64,000 bases of DNA from Cryptomeria japonica (GCF_030272615.1 NC_081414.1:332925427-332989426); one strand, 5' to 3'. Positions 44,468 to 57,018 are shown, counted from the first letter of the stretch. The notes: generated from the letters alone by a model not told the origin. Program-made: numbers and translations.

Positions 44468-44793
44468 CCTATAATTTGCATAATAGGTCTATCTTATTTC
44501 ACCTATATATTTCCTTCTATCTATTACAAAATGTTCTACAATGATCTCTTATATATATGAGTCATTTTACAACTTGCCAGGTTGGCTTACAATGCTTTTA
44601 CAATAATTAACAAAATATATTACAAACAAAATTCATGTCGGCTTCTGTGTCGGTGTTCTATGTGCCGGTGTAGAGTCTGTCCTTGCTAGTGCCGGTAAAT
44701 TACCTTGCTAGTGTCATAGGATTGTAAGGTTGCCATCAATGACAAAACCTTCAATCACCTACAATATCTCATTGGAGTGTGCATTTGCCAACA
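44468..44793 (-). repeat. F2 5' LTR, distal part
   Basis: Resumes with CCTATAATTTGC (the E4 target duplication) and ends TTTGCCAACA at 44793, aligning with 25405-25742. Confidence 0.85.
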
Positions 44794-45528
44794 AGTTGCA
44801 ATGACTACAGTAGGATGGTTAAATCCTAGATAATGTACTGCTCAAAATAGCATCTTCATTTGTTGGATTCAGTACCAGTTAAGCTCTGATTGTATTCTTC
44901 AAACTTTCCTTGAATCTTAAAATTATTTTTGTGTTAGTAGCTCTGCTTATATTCACATATATCAAATATCACAACCTTATAATACCTTATGTCATCTCCT
45001 ATATCAATCTCACAATTAAGATCTTACATATATACCAGAACCTAAGACCAAATGTGTAGGTTGGCTCACTAAGAATATTACAATTAAATAAATTACAAAT
45101 GAATCAATATGTGATGCATCATGTCGTCTCAATGCATTTACAATAATAACTAATCAATAAATCATCTCCATAACATGTCGTGCTAATTTGGAATAGATAA
45201 CGCTTGTCGGTCCATAACCTAGATCCATTTGCTGGTAACAACAAATCTATCAACCCGAGTAGAACAATAACAAAATCATCAAAACAAGTGTCCAAACCAT
45301 GTCTTCGAAATAACCAAGTGATCTCCAGATGATAACAAGTCATCCTCAATGTTGGTGAACAATATAACTTGCCAGTGAACCAAATACCGGTGATTGTGCA
45401 TAAGTCAATGAACATTCCGGTGAACATAATGTGCCAGTTCAACATAACCAAAGATCTCCAAAAAGATAAGTGCTAATAAGTGTTGACATAAATTACAAAA
45501 CCAATGCAACACATCCATAATACCAACA
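44794..45528 (-). repeat. E1 5' LTR, distal part
   Basis: Aligns with 16330-17102 of the 3' LTR, from CAATGACTACAGTAGG to the end CCAACA. A minus-strand TATA-like run lies near 45024-45034. Confidence 0.85.
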
Positions 45529-45533
45529 ATCAT

Positions 45534-47107
45534 CAATCCTTATAGTATTTGAATAGTCAGAGTAAGTTGAATTAGGGACATATGAGATGGGTAGAATTTT
45601 TGCAGAGTTACACCTTTGTGTTGAAGCATAGAAGTGGGAAGTCAAACAAAGTTGTTGATGCATTGATTGGAAGAAGAAGTTTTCTGACCAAGATGAGAGT
45701 GACAATATTAGGATTTGAGGAATTGAAGACCTTGTATGATGATGACCTGGATTTTGCAGACCCTTGGAGAGTATGTAGAGAATGGGTTATGGTAGATAGA
45801 AGTAAGTGGCTAGATTATTTCAATTAGGATGGGATGTTATTCAGAGGAGTTCAGTTGTGTATACCTAAGAGTTCTATGAGGGAGAATCTGATAATGGAAA
45901 AACATAGTGGAAGATTAGCTAGATACTTTGGTGTTGACAAAACAATAGCATTGGTGAGTGAACATTAATTTTTGCCTTAGATTCATAAGGATGTTAGGAA
46001 ATTTGTGCAGAGTTGTAGAGATTGTCAAGTTGCAAAAGGTAGTTGTCAGAATGTGGGATTGTATAAGCCTTTGACGGTTTTAGAGAGACGTTGGGAGGAC
46101 ATAAGCATGGATTTCATACTTGGATTACCTAAGACACAAAGAGGAAATGATTCTATATTTTTTTTGGTGGATATATTCTCGAAGATGTCTCATTTCATAC
46201 CTTGTAGGAAGATGTTTTATGCAATGCATGTAGATGACTTATTTTTCAAGGAGGTAGTGAGATTGTATGGATTAGATAAGATAATAGTTTCAAATAAAGA
46301 CACTAATTTTTTTGGTTATTTTTGGAGGACACTTTTGAAGAAGATGAAGATGGATTTGAAATTTAGTTCTACTTTTCACCCATAGACTGGTGGACATACA
46401 GAGGTAGTAAACTAGAGTTTGGGAAATTTTTGAAATGCTTAGTTGGAGTGAAGACCGGAAGTTGGGATTTTATTCTTGCAAAAGCAAAGTTTGCCTACAA
46501 TAATTCAGTGAACAGGAGTACCAGAAGAACACCTTTTGAGATTGTTATCGGAGCACACCCTAGAGGTATATCAGAATTGAGGGATATCAGTAATGAAGAT
46601 AAGTAGAGTGAAAAAGTAGAAGAATTTGCAGATCACATGAAGGCCTTACTTATTCAGGTTAAACAACAATTGGAGGATATGACCAAAAAGTATAAGGAGA
46701 AACCAGATGAGAAGAGAAGACAAGAGGAATTTGAAGTTGGTGTTGAAGTGATTGTGTACCTATTAAAAGAAATGTTTCTAGTTGGAAGCTATAATAATTT
46801 GTAGATGAGAAAGTTTGGACCTTGCAAGATCTTGAGGAAATTCAGTTTTGCAAATGCATATGAAGTGGAGCTACCGGATAGTTTGAGTATTTAACCTATA
46901 TTCAACATTGCAGATCTACATTAGTATTGTGAATTAGATTATAGTGAAGACAATATTGTAGACTTAGAGAAATAATTTCCCTACAAGGAACCAAATCAGA
47001 TTGAAGAGATTTTGGATAATAGGATCGAGCATAGCACCCAGAGCAGTCAGTATAAAGAGTATCTTGTGAAATGGAAGGACAAACCTATTTAAGATTCATC
47101 TTGGATT
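45534..47107 (+). pseudogene. G2 RNase H end, integrase and chromodomain
   Basis: Continuation of G2 after the nest. RNase H end: HMRWVEFLQSYTFVLKHRSG and ADAL-type text (VVDALIGRR). H2C2 finger: MEKHSGRLARYFGVDKT, then CRDCQVAKG (about 46008-46035). Core: WEDISMDFILGLPKTQRG with Asp, VDIFSKMSHFIPC, IIVSNKDTNFFGYFWRTL with Asp, FSSTFHP then a stop and TEVVN with Glu. After more stops the C-terminal region runs 46450-46960 (NSVNRSTRRTPFEIV). The chromodomain at about 46995-47110 (IEEILDNRIEH, KEYLVKWKDKPI) has stops. Many Gln/Trp codons are stops. Confidence 0.86.
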
Positions 47108-47170
47108 TCTTAGGCAGAGGTGGACCGCCTTGGTTTTCCCCTGACCCCAACGAAGTGAGGGACTCACTTT

Positions 47171-48167
47171 TCAACAACCCCAAATGTTTGATGCAGGAGC
47201 ATCCCCGGTTCTTGGCAATTTTGCATCAACCAAAAACATTTTTTTTTTAGTTTGTTTTTTGTTTTGCAGTTTCAACATTTCTTTTGGTATTTTCTTGCAT
47301 TTTCTCACTGGATCTTGTGGAGGTGGATTTTTCTTATAAATATGATTATCTTCCTTATTCCTAAACCATGGGGTGTTTGGATCTTTTTTTGGCAAGTTAT
47401 CACTTTCGGATTCTGAGACAGTTTTCTGGCTTAGAACACCGAAACCGCTTGGACCTATTTTATTTTGGTGAATCTTGTAGATCCTTTCCATAGCTTGTGG
47501 AGCTTTAGTTAATTGATTCCAATGTTCCTTGGTGTGTGGCCAACCTTCCCTCTGGTCCACACTTTTTTCTTTGGATTTTTCAGAGGATTTTCATTGGTGA
47601 AGGCCAACCTAGTGGTTTTACATGTTTGATCTTGGTCTTCGACATTTGATCCCTCTTGGGCCAACGTGGATCTCTCTTGATGACATAAATCAATGTAATT
47701 AAGCATCATAATTCATTCCAAAGAATATTGAAGATATATCTTTAGATTTAGAGGTCCAGAGTTGATCGATTATGTAATTGAGCATGTATGTAGTAGGCCA
47801 GTGAGCCGAATCTTGTAGCTTGGATGTTACCAGTCATGTAATCATTTTTCATGATATAATCAATCATTTTTGCATTTCCTTCATCATCTTGTCTTGCTTT
47901 CATTGTGTCTATTCTTGCTACATGGTCCAGATAGATCTCACTGAGTTCCCTCCTAACTGTGATTGCACCATTTGGTTTGATTGACTTCTGTGGTACCTTG
48001 GCCTACAGTGAATCTTTGGATGTCTCCATTTTCTTAGAAGTTTGTGTTGCACTTATTTTGTAGGTCCTACCTTGGGGTGTGTGGATCCAAATTTGGATTG
48101 TTTAGCTAAAACATATACTTTAGGCCAACTTGTGGCATGTCGTTTGATTTTTCTACTTGCTACCATG
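47171..48167 (-). pseudogene. Antisense reading frame inside G2 U3
   Basis: Unrecognised protein frame on the strand opposite to G2. It begins near 48167 (MVASRKIKRHATSWPKVYVL). After a frame shift it reads VRRELSEIYLDHVARIDTMK and MIDYIMKNDYMTGNIQATRF at about 47970-47790. It continues in two further pieces (47709-47509 and 47560-47171) and ends GDAPASNIWGC over the LTR start. It is hydrophilic with helix-forming stretches and no motif I know. Antisense frames near the 3' LTR are known in Tat-lineage gypsy elements such as Grande; G2 is a chromovirus, so this is a loose parallel only. Confidence 0.4.
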
Positions 48168-48368
48168 TTTCTAACCTTTAGAGGATGATTGATAGAATGT
48201 GAATTATTCCTACCTACTTTGAAAGAAGTGTCAATATATTTTTAGGTCCTTTATATCTCCTAGATTGGACCACTTTCACCATAATTATGTTTTTGGTGGC
48301 CGATTTGATAGGACCAATGCTTGTCATTTGTTTTGGCTAACCTAAATGATTTTTGCAATGAAGAAGGT

Positions 48369-48376
48369 ATATATAG
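48369..48376 (+). promoter_or_regulatory. G2 LTR TATA box
   Basis: TATATATA within GAAGGTATATATAGAAG. Confidence 0.5.
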
Positions 48377-48510
48377 AAGTTCAAGTTGATGTTTAAGGAA
48401 TGAGTGATTGTGTGTGGATTTGTAGTACCAATCCATGCTTTTCTTTAGACATTTATTATTTTTTCTGGTTATATTGTGTTTGACTCATTTTGTGTGGTTT
48501 GTTTCATTGG

Positions 48511-48528
48511 TGTGTGTGTGTGTGTGTG
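48511..48528. repeat. (TG)9 microsatellite
   Basis: Uninterrupted TG dinucleotide run. Confidence 0.9.
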
Positions 48529-48600
48529 GATACATTCATGTGATCCATGTCATTGGACTATTTTATGATGCTTATATGTTTCAGGGCATAATTACTATTA

Positions 48601-50565
48601 TACTTTATTTGAGATGGACATGTTGATGTTAGTGATGGTATACTTATGAGTTGGATTATATATTGGTGATTTATTATGATGTTTTATGAGATGTTAATCT
48701 ATGATCAAATGTTATTATTTGGATTTGATGATTAATTATTGATGATATTGATTCTTATGGATTTTTTATGTGTAGAATAGATCTTTATTTTATTGTTTTC
48801 TTGGGGATTATGGTGGAAGGAATGATTTTGTATAACTTATTCATGAGCTTCATACAACATCACAATTTCCTTTCACTTGATGGGAGTATAGTGTGTGTGT
48901 GTTCCAAACGTTTTGTTTAGGTTGTAGGTATTAGGCATTGACTCCACTTGGTCCCATAGGTCTGCGAATGCCTTTAGATCCCAATGGTGGTATGGGAGAT
49001 AGTACAAGGATCAAAATGTATCTAGCCCTAGCCATTATCCTAACCTAGGGACAATTATCTAGTATTCATTTTTATCCCATCATATTTGTCATATAGACAA
49101 TATTTTATCACCTTGTTGTCAGTGGTAAGTCTTGTTTTGATAATGGCATTATTTTATGATTTACTTGAGTGTGCGGGATTTTATGTTATCTTAATTATTG
49201 ATATTAATTATAGCCTAAGTGTTATAAATTAAATTAATAATTAATTATAATTTTTTGTTGTTTTAATTGTGTTTTCGATTTAATGAGTATATTCCTATTA
49301 TTAAATATTATTTATTAAGTGATTTATTGTTGTGCATGTTAAAATTTTTATTGTGGGAATTATTTAATGGTTTAAATTATATTTTATTTTGGAACTAATT
49401 GTTTTATTTTTATTTTATTTTGCTGGATAATTATATTTTTAGTTGGAAATAATTATTTATTCTTTGCATGTTTTTTAAGTGAGAGTTAATTATTTTTTGG
49501 GGAATTTTAATTGTTGTTTCAATATGTAAATATTATTGTTTAATTGTTTTATGAGGACTTTTATTTAGATTTTAATTTAATATTATTGATTTAATATTTT
49601 ATAGGTGATATTTTTATGATTTTCTAATTAGGGTTTTGCCTTTTCTTTTGTGCACAATTTTGTGAAGCTTTATTTATAATTCTTTATGAGAATTTTATTT
49701 TCACGATTCTTTTCATGAAGTTTTGAGAGAAGAATTATTATTGCAAATTGTGGAGAATTTTGGATTGTGAATTGTGCAAAAATATTTGCAGTTTTTTCAT
49801 ATTGATTGAAGGATTGTTTTTAGAGTTTGGTTGGAGCTTGGATTGGAATTATTTGGGCTTGTTTTCTGGAATTTTGTTATTCATTTGAATAGGATTCATG
49901 TTCAAAGTTTCGTATGCAAATTTTTCTCTTTTTTCTCCTATCTTTCTTCATAGGTTTCCAAGTAGGTTTCTATCTCATGGTTTTGATTTTAGTTTTATTT
50001 GCAATTTTAATTAAAAGAGATTATAAGGGGGATTTGGGAATGTTGTTTTGATTGTATCTAATGTCTAAAATTGGTTCTTTATTCATGCTTTGAAAATATT
50101 GCAATACGCTTAATTCAAGTATGGGAATTGATTGTTTCATTTGATCAGTTTTTCTTTATGTTTGATTGAAAACCTTTTATAAATCCCCATGTCTATTTTT
50201 CTGAGTTTTTGGGATGTAATGAAGCCTTGTTCAAATGGTTTTTTGTTTGAATTCAGTTTGGAGTCTTTATTGTATCTTTTTCTTTACTTTTCTGCATTTC
50301 CATGCAATTGTGTAGCTACAGAGCTTAACTGCACTACTACAGGGCTTCAATTGCACATATTTGGGGTTCCATTGCACAAATTTTGAGCCCAACTATATAG
50401 GTAAAATTATAAATTGTGTCGGTCTTTTGAGTTTTGATTGGGTTTGCAATTTTGGACTCCCAAGCAATTCCAGAGGCTTTAGGTGACTATATATCTTGTT
50501 AATTTTTGGTTTTCCATGCCTAATTAGAATTAATTTAGCTAGATTGGTGTTCATATTCCCTTTGT
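48601..50565. other. Gene-free T/G-rich DNA
   Basis: Very poor in C on the plus strand and rich in TTATT/TTAATT words. No coding frame is supportable. It is likely the R/U5 of the G2 LTR or flanking LTR debris. Confidence 0.4.
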
Positions 50566-53455
50566 AATTCCCACCAAAACACCCTAGACAAAATAACTAA
50601 ACAACTCACAAATAGGGAAAAAAAAATTAAAACATCTACTAAGGCAACATAATACAAACTATCATTACTTCAATATCATAGATTAACATCACATGAATAC
50701 TAAAATGTCATGAACATAACCATACCCTAGAAACATATATCACAAGATGAGTTAACAACATAGCAACTATTTCTTATTGCATACATTTATCTATACATTC
50801 ATTCCCTAGGGTATCTCAACTTTACTACTTAAACAAATCTAACACATCAACACAACCATATCATGAAACCATTAACATCTATTACAATAATTACATTCCT
50901 TCCCAGTTAACTACTATCTTATCATGAGAATCATTTACTTTTAATGCATCCCTACCATAACCCCATTAACTCTTCATAAACAATATAAATCCAAATATCA
51001 CTATCTAACATATAAACAAAACTAACTCATTTCCTTTCTTGAAATCATCATACATTACATAAAGATAATTACTTACACACATATGTAAGAATCATGACAA
51101 TGAATACTAATTTCTCCCCAAAATGGGATTCCATATAACAAAACCAATTACATGAATGATATAATACTAGAATACACATAAGCTAACTATTCAAGTCCTA
51201 ATCCATCTTCGATTATCAATATCTAACTTACATAATGAACATTCCAATTACATCATAAGACATTGAATGGATACATCATCTCATGACATTAAAAATTTAA
51301 TACCTCATCTACTATATCATGTCCTAATTCATAAGAGTACATGTTCTCTTTTAAATTTGCAACACCATCAAGATACAATATTACTTCCTACAATGCATAG
51401 AAATCAACTCCATAACTATCCGCATAATGAAGAATCATGGAATCTATATCCACGCACACTAGCATCCAATGAAGAACATCCCAATGGAAGAAGGCATCAA
51501 ACCACCCGACCATGTGGAACCAAATAGGAACCAAACCCCATGATAAGAGATGACATGGGGTTCGAACTCACATTCAAGACCTAGGTTGACACCTAACAAC
51601 CAAAGGACTCAATATGACATCCACAAAGATAACAATGAAGAGAAATAATTAAATCACATCACAAGGCTAATAATAACTTAATAAAATCCCAAAGGTGTAA
51701 CAACAATCCAACATAAGGATCATGGACACATGTAGGGAAAGAGTGTCATCACATGCTATCTTTATTATAGAAGGGGTCAAGCCACACCCTGATAGACATG
51801 TGGAACCATCTCCAACTTGGAGCCAAACAAGGGAGATCGGTTTACCGCTCCAATGGTCTTCCCAATCTCATCCCAAGTCAACACTCAAGGGCTATGAGGT
51901 GGGGCACCAAAAAACAATTTCATTATCTTGATTAAGTGAATTCCTAATTACCCAAACCCACTAATCAATTATTAAGGTTATAATTTGCAATTACAAAGGA
52001 AAACTCTTCATGTGGTTCCTTGGCTAGTCTAGACCCTAGTTGTCTATTGCTCTTGACCCTAGTTCACATATGAAAGAGCTCGTGCTCCCCCTAACCATAG
52101 ACCAAGACCTTATAGTAAAGTATAATCTACAATGACATCACAATAACATCATGAAGAATCAAGAAGAAATAAAAAAAATACCACAACAATACTTGATACA
52201 AAACTGAAGCACAAACCAACCCTTAAGCCAACATATAAGCAAGAGCCTTCACCAAACAAAGAATAACTATAAAAAAGACTAAGGTATTCATTCTTTGTAA
52301 CTCAAACATAGCCAAATGCATCCTCAACAATGAGGCACAATCCTCTCACTAGAGCTGTCAAAATATTTCCCTCAATAACAAGGAATTCTCCCTCTTGTTG
52401 GAGATATACAACACATATGTGCAATCTTCAATGGTAAGGCACAAACCATCCTACCGAAGCTAAAATAAACAAGAAATGGTCAACATAACATCACAATACA
52501 TCTTTGAGAACATCAAATCAATCACCAAAAGCCTCTAGTACTTGCCCCAAATCCATAAAAGTGACCTCACTAGACCAAAATGAGAAAACTGACAAAACCA
52601 GGGAGTTTAGCACATCCAAAACCCAAATGAGTGTATCTAAGGACTATATTAGAACATATGACCTATCTTTTAGCTCATATGAGGAAGAGAGATAAAATGC
52701 AAGAAAACAAAAGTTTTAAGTGATGAAAATGCCCAGTTTTGCACATGGGCTCACAAAATGGATAAATGAAGCTCTCAAAAGGTGCGGGAAGATAAAATAA
52801 AGACTTGACAACTTAAAATTGGATTCATAAAGTAAAACAAATGAATTTCAACATCAAATCCCTGCACCTCCTTCACACAAGCTTACATAGAACTTGACCC
52901 AAGGATACAATGGGGTATAGGGAAGACTATTACACCATAATGAAAGGAAACAAGACTCTATAAGACCATCAAGAAGAAAAGATAACATGAACATCAAGCA
53001 CAAAAAGTTAGTCACTTGCAATAACAACATACCTAGTCAAATTCCTTCATCCCATAGGAACATATGTATAAATAAAAACCATGAAATTTATTCCCCAATC
53101 AATATATAATATCTTAATATCAAATAACATTCCCATTAACCTTGAAGACAATATTTGAGAAGACATGGAGAAGAAAAATACTTTTCTAAAAATCAAAATG
53201 CAAGAAGTTAAGATCCTCCAACCTAGATCTATAAGTGATATTAATGCTAATGGAAGTAGAGTATTCAATCCAATCCAACTCTAATAATCCAATTCCAATC
53301 TCAAACAATCCAGATTCCAAAATCTTCAAGCAACATTCACAAAGATGCAAACCCGACAACACACAACCAAAACCAATAAATAGAAAAATTAAACCAAAAC
53401 TATAGAAATGCATTGACCGGTCAAAATATTCCAATAAACCATATAATATACCCAT
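50566..53455. other. Gene-free A/C-rich DNA
   Basis: The composition is the mirror of the preceding stretch: A/C-rich and poor in G. Short reading frames at 51267-51931 and 52504-52695 have no recognisable content. It may be an LTR of a minus-oriented element, but no partner is seen. Confidence 0.4.
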
Positions 53456-55576
53456 TGTCACAAAAGTTGAACCCGCTTGATGAACAACTTTGATCATCAA
53501 CCTTGTGCAATATGGAAACAACTTCCCAAGTGTGGAACTTGCAGAAGTGAGGTTGAGTCTCCGGAGAATGTTGACTTCATCTTCAATCTAATGCAATAGG
53601 ACCTAATCTAATGATTTTGACAAGGGAAAAGGGAGAAAGAGGGGAAAAGGTTTGCACCTAGATGGAATATTGATCTTCCTTCATGTAACTACACAAGACA
53701 TTAACAAAACCCATCCAAAGTATACACCAGATTCTATCTAAATCAGTTATCTGAGAAAAGATGAATGTTGGGGTTCTTGTGATATACAAAGGGGGGCTAA
53801 CATTTAGCTCACAAATTGCATTCAAAGATGGATTCAATGCAATAAACTAAAATTAAGAAAACTAAAAGAGATGCATTCATAAAAGGAGGTGATAATTTAC
53901 ATAGATTTGAACAAACTGAATCTAGGTAAAACAAACAATCTTTTTAATGTAGGGAAAAGAAAAATTTACAATTGCAGAAGAACATAGGATTTTTGAAGGA
54001 GAAAAGAGAGAAAATCCCCAAAAAGGGTTACAAAATTGCCTTTATAACTTAGGAATAACTCAAAATTGAAAACCACAACTACAAACTCTAACCCTCCTAG
54101 GGTTAGGTTACAAAATATCTGAGAGGAGGAGATGACCAGATTGACAAGCTGATCTAATTATGCAAGCACAACTCTACAAGTGGTCATCATCTCTGAAAGA
54201 GGCAAAAATGGTTGCAGGAGGAGACATCTCTGCAACAAATGCATCATGGCAGCACGAAAAAGGCAAGAAACTCTTGAAAATATATTAAATGGGCATGGAC
54301 AACATAAAAAATGAGACTACAGTAGTCCAATCTAGAGTAATGGTGAAAATATGGTGGTTGAATGTAGAAAGGATCTGATTTGGGGTGTCGATTGAGTCCA
54401 AAAATTGTCTCAACCATTGGGTTGACAACCACCTCCTATAGAAAAATTGAATTCCAACGGCCACCGAGAAAATTGAATTTCCGCCGTCGATTGAGAGATC
54501 TCACATGAAGATGGATGTGTGAGATCTTGGCACATAAGCATCCAAATGAGCCCAACAAAGGATTAAAAGATGGCCCTTCATCGACCCTTTAAGTGAAAAT
54601 CCATGACTGTATGCATGCCACATGGCGAGCTGAGTTCACTCGTATATTGCTATTGTAACCTCTTACCCTACGCGGTCACTCAACTACCGCAACTTGCCCT
54701 ATGGGATAAGGGAAAGACCATTGTTCTTATGTGTTTTCCTTATCCCAAACATCATTGATATGTGCCTTCATCTTAGTGTTGGGTAACAAAGAACCAAATC
54801 TTCATCACCTTTACTTACCCTGCACAATATTTTGATCTATTGCTTTCGCCTTGTGGGATGGCGGGGGAGACCATCATCCTTATGTGTTTTCTTTATCCCA
54901 CAAGGGTCCTCTTGTTAACCTTTCTGCATTGTAGGATGGCGGGGAAAATTTCCTGCATAGCCCCCTAATGTGCATTTTTATTGGTGTGGGGTAATAAAGA
55001 ACCAAGCCTTCATTATATTTGGTTACCCTACATGACCCTGTTTGGCTCCATCCTTGGTCTTTGACTTTCCACTAACCCTTACCCCACATGAAATTTTACC
55101 ATTTTCATCCTATCTTGCGGGGTAAGGGTATTCCCCAATACTAGGTCTTTACTCTAACTCTTCTCGCTTCATGGGATAATGAGGAATCCCTTGAGCTTAC
55201 CTTTTGTTATCCTACATGACTGCCCTGCTTACTCAAAATGCTTACCCCACATTTTGGTGTAACTGAGGGTTTCGACAAGCCAAAATCTTCCCTCCAATCG
55301 CCGAACTTTGGCCGAAAAGGAGAACCACTAGTCGGTAGTGGGTGAAAGTGGTCGGTCCTATCACGAAGAAGGGACCCTCCTAATGGTAGAAACATAAGTG
55401 AGTTGACTAGCTGACCAAGTCAACTCAAAAATAGAACTTGGATCCCATAAAGAAAAGGTTCCTCTGCATGTTGCCAATACAATATGCATAACATGTAGGT
55501 TATGCAAAAACTTTGAATTTCTTAGATTGTATTTGCCGCTAAGTTGACAAAAAATGGTCAACATTTTGGTGACTCA
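53456..55576 (-). repeat. G3 3' LTR
   Basis: Aligns along its length with 61956-64000, for example GTTGAACCC, TTGTGCAATATGGAAACAAC and AGGAGAACCACTAGTC blocks. The right end is not fixed because the partner leaves the window; 55563 and 55576 (GGTGACTCA) are both possible. Confidence 0.8.
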
Positions 55577-56900
55577 GAGGGGGGCCCTAATCCTTCTTAG
55601 GGAAAGACAAGATGTCTTAAGAGTATCCATTGGGCATAGAGTCACAAAAGGAGAACAAAAAAGGGAACCCTCCCTGCATCAACAAAAGATCTAAATTTTA
55701 GCCAATCTGAAGGGACTTACATGTGCATGGGCACTTATGGAAAGAAAAAGAACATAAATTACAAATATTCACAATATTTACAAAATGATCTACAAATCCC
55801 TTAAGAACATGCTTTGAGATGTATTTCATTGACTACAATGGGGAGCTCTTCACCATTTAGCCTAGCTAGATTGAAAGAATTAGCCTCCTTGTAGCATGTA
55901 ATCACATAGGGACCACTCCATATGGCATCAAATTTTGAGTGTCTCCCTTCTTTTTCTCTATCATCATCTCATTTTAGGATAATATCTCCAACCTGGAAGG
56001 TCCTCAAAATGGCTTTCTTATCAAAGTATCTCTTTACTTGTCCCTGATGGACATTTAAGGTCGGCATAGCTCTTTCTCTAACCTCTTCAAGCTTTGTAAG
56101 CTCAACATACCTCACTGATAAGAAATCAATTTCCAAGAGCTCCAACTGATGTTCTAGGTCTAGAGATGGAACTCAAGGGATAAGGGAAGCCTTTCTTCCC
56201 TTCCATATACTAGCATGAAAGGTGAGTTGCCTAAATCTCTTTTGGGAGTGATTATATCAACCCATAGGGAAATTCCCAACTTGAGGTGTCATGACCTCTA
56301 ATTATCTTCAAGAATCCTCTTGATGATTCTAGGGATATTTTTGTTGGAGGACTCAACTAAGCCATTGCCTTTTGGAAAATAATTTTATGATATTTTCCGA
56401 AACACATTATTTTGGACTGCCCATAGACTGATCTGAGATCCCACAAAGGCCTTAGCATTGTCTGATATAACTGTGGAAGGGGATACAAATATGGTTGCAT
56501 TTCCCTATATGAATTGAACCACTGAATTCTCAGTTGCATCCTTTAAAGCAACAACCTTTGTCCACCTTGTGAAATAGTTTGTGGTAACCAAAATCCACTT
56601 ATGGTCTGCACTTGACATTGGATTGATAGGGCCAATGAAATCAAGCCTCCATTGTGCAAAAGGATGATCAAGAGAGATAAGATGAAGGGGTAGAGCTACT
56701 AATCTTTATTTTCCAATAATATCCTTCTCTTATGATTTTAATGGCTATGGTCCTTGCTGAGAAGTGACCACATGAGGGTCCATTATGAAATTCCTCTAGT
56801 AGCCTATTGGTCTGATCACCCTAAATGCACCTTGGGAGCATATTATTTAGGTCCCTCTTGAACAAAATCATATCCACCAAAGCATAGGGGATGGACTACA
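55577..56900 (-). pseudogene. G3 integrase
   Basis: Decayed gypsy integrase read across frames: WRLDFIGPINPMSSADHKWI with the first Asp (about 56650-56590), NYFTRWTKVVALKDA, STVISDNAKAFVG with the second Asp (about 56475-56440), FPKGNGLVESSNKNI with the Glu (about 56370-56330), and LVYGRERRLPLSLE near 56210. The C-terminal part runs to about 55800. No chromodomain text is seen. Several stops; not functional. Confidence 0.75.
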
Positions 56901-57018
56901 ACCTAACATGTCTCCTCTTGGTTATATCAAAGTGAGGAGGATAGTTTCCATCCCTTAGGAAGGCAATCATGTTCTAGAATCAGTCATCTTGCACATCTTC
57001 CTAGTTTTCAATTTGTTC

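Larger units (their letters stand above)
24953..44793 (-). mobile_element. Non-autonomous LTR element F2
   Basis: LTR element with 3' LTR 24953-25742, polypurine tract, a large GLP-domain ORF, a gag-like ORF, a perfect initiator tRNA-Met primer site (38877-38888) and a 5' LTR split at 38891-39350 and 44468-44793. Own sequence is about 6.2 kb once E3, the inverted segment and E4 are excluded. No protease, RT, RNase H or integrase is found, so it depended on another element. The LTRs share the copia U5 signature of E1 and E3. The presumed duplication is AGTCA (24948-24952) and AGTTG (44794-44798), two transitions apart. Confidence 0.78.
15977..45528 (-). mobile_element. Copia element E1, host of a 29.5-kb nest
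   Basis: Ty1/copia element in the order gag, protease, integrase, RT, RNase H on the minus strand. The 3' LTR is at 15977-17102 and the 5' LTR at 24595-24952 plus 44794-45528. It lies in the RNase H region of G2, flanked by the perfect duplication ATCAT (15972-15976 and 45529-45533). Joining text on both sides restores the G2 reading frame register. Own sequence is about 7 kb; the rest is a LINE (17704-20680) and F2 with its passengers (24953-44793). The LTR halves differ by very roughly 8 percent in the part I compared. Confidence 0.88.
47190..48600 (+). repeat. G2 3' LTR (approximate extent)
   Basis: Starts TGATGCAGGAGCATCCCC about 80 bp after the chromodomain. A TATA box at 48369-48376 marks the U3/R boundary near 48400. 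There is no second LTR in the window, so the right end is unknown and may lie anywhere up to about 50565. Confidence 0.55.

Noticed and set aside
51555-51600. GGTTCGAAC, the T-loop word of tRNA genes
   Set aside because: No D-arm, anticodon arm or acceptor stem can be formed around it.
55558-55590. TTTTGGTGACTC, resembling a plus-strand primer-binding site
   Set aside because: The attached coding region is on the minus strand and a better site lies at 61932-61953; it is more likely the LTR terminus of G3.
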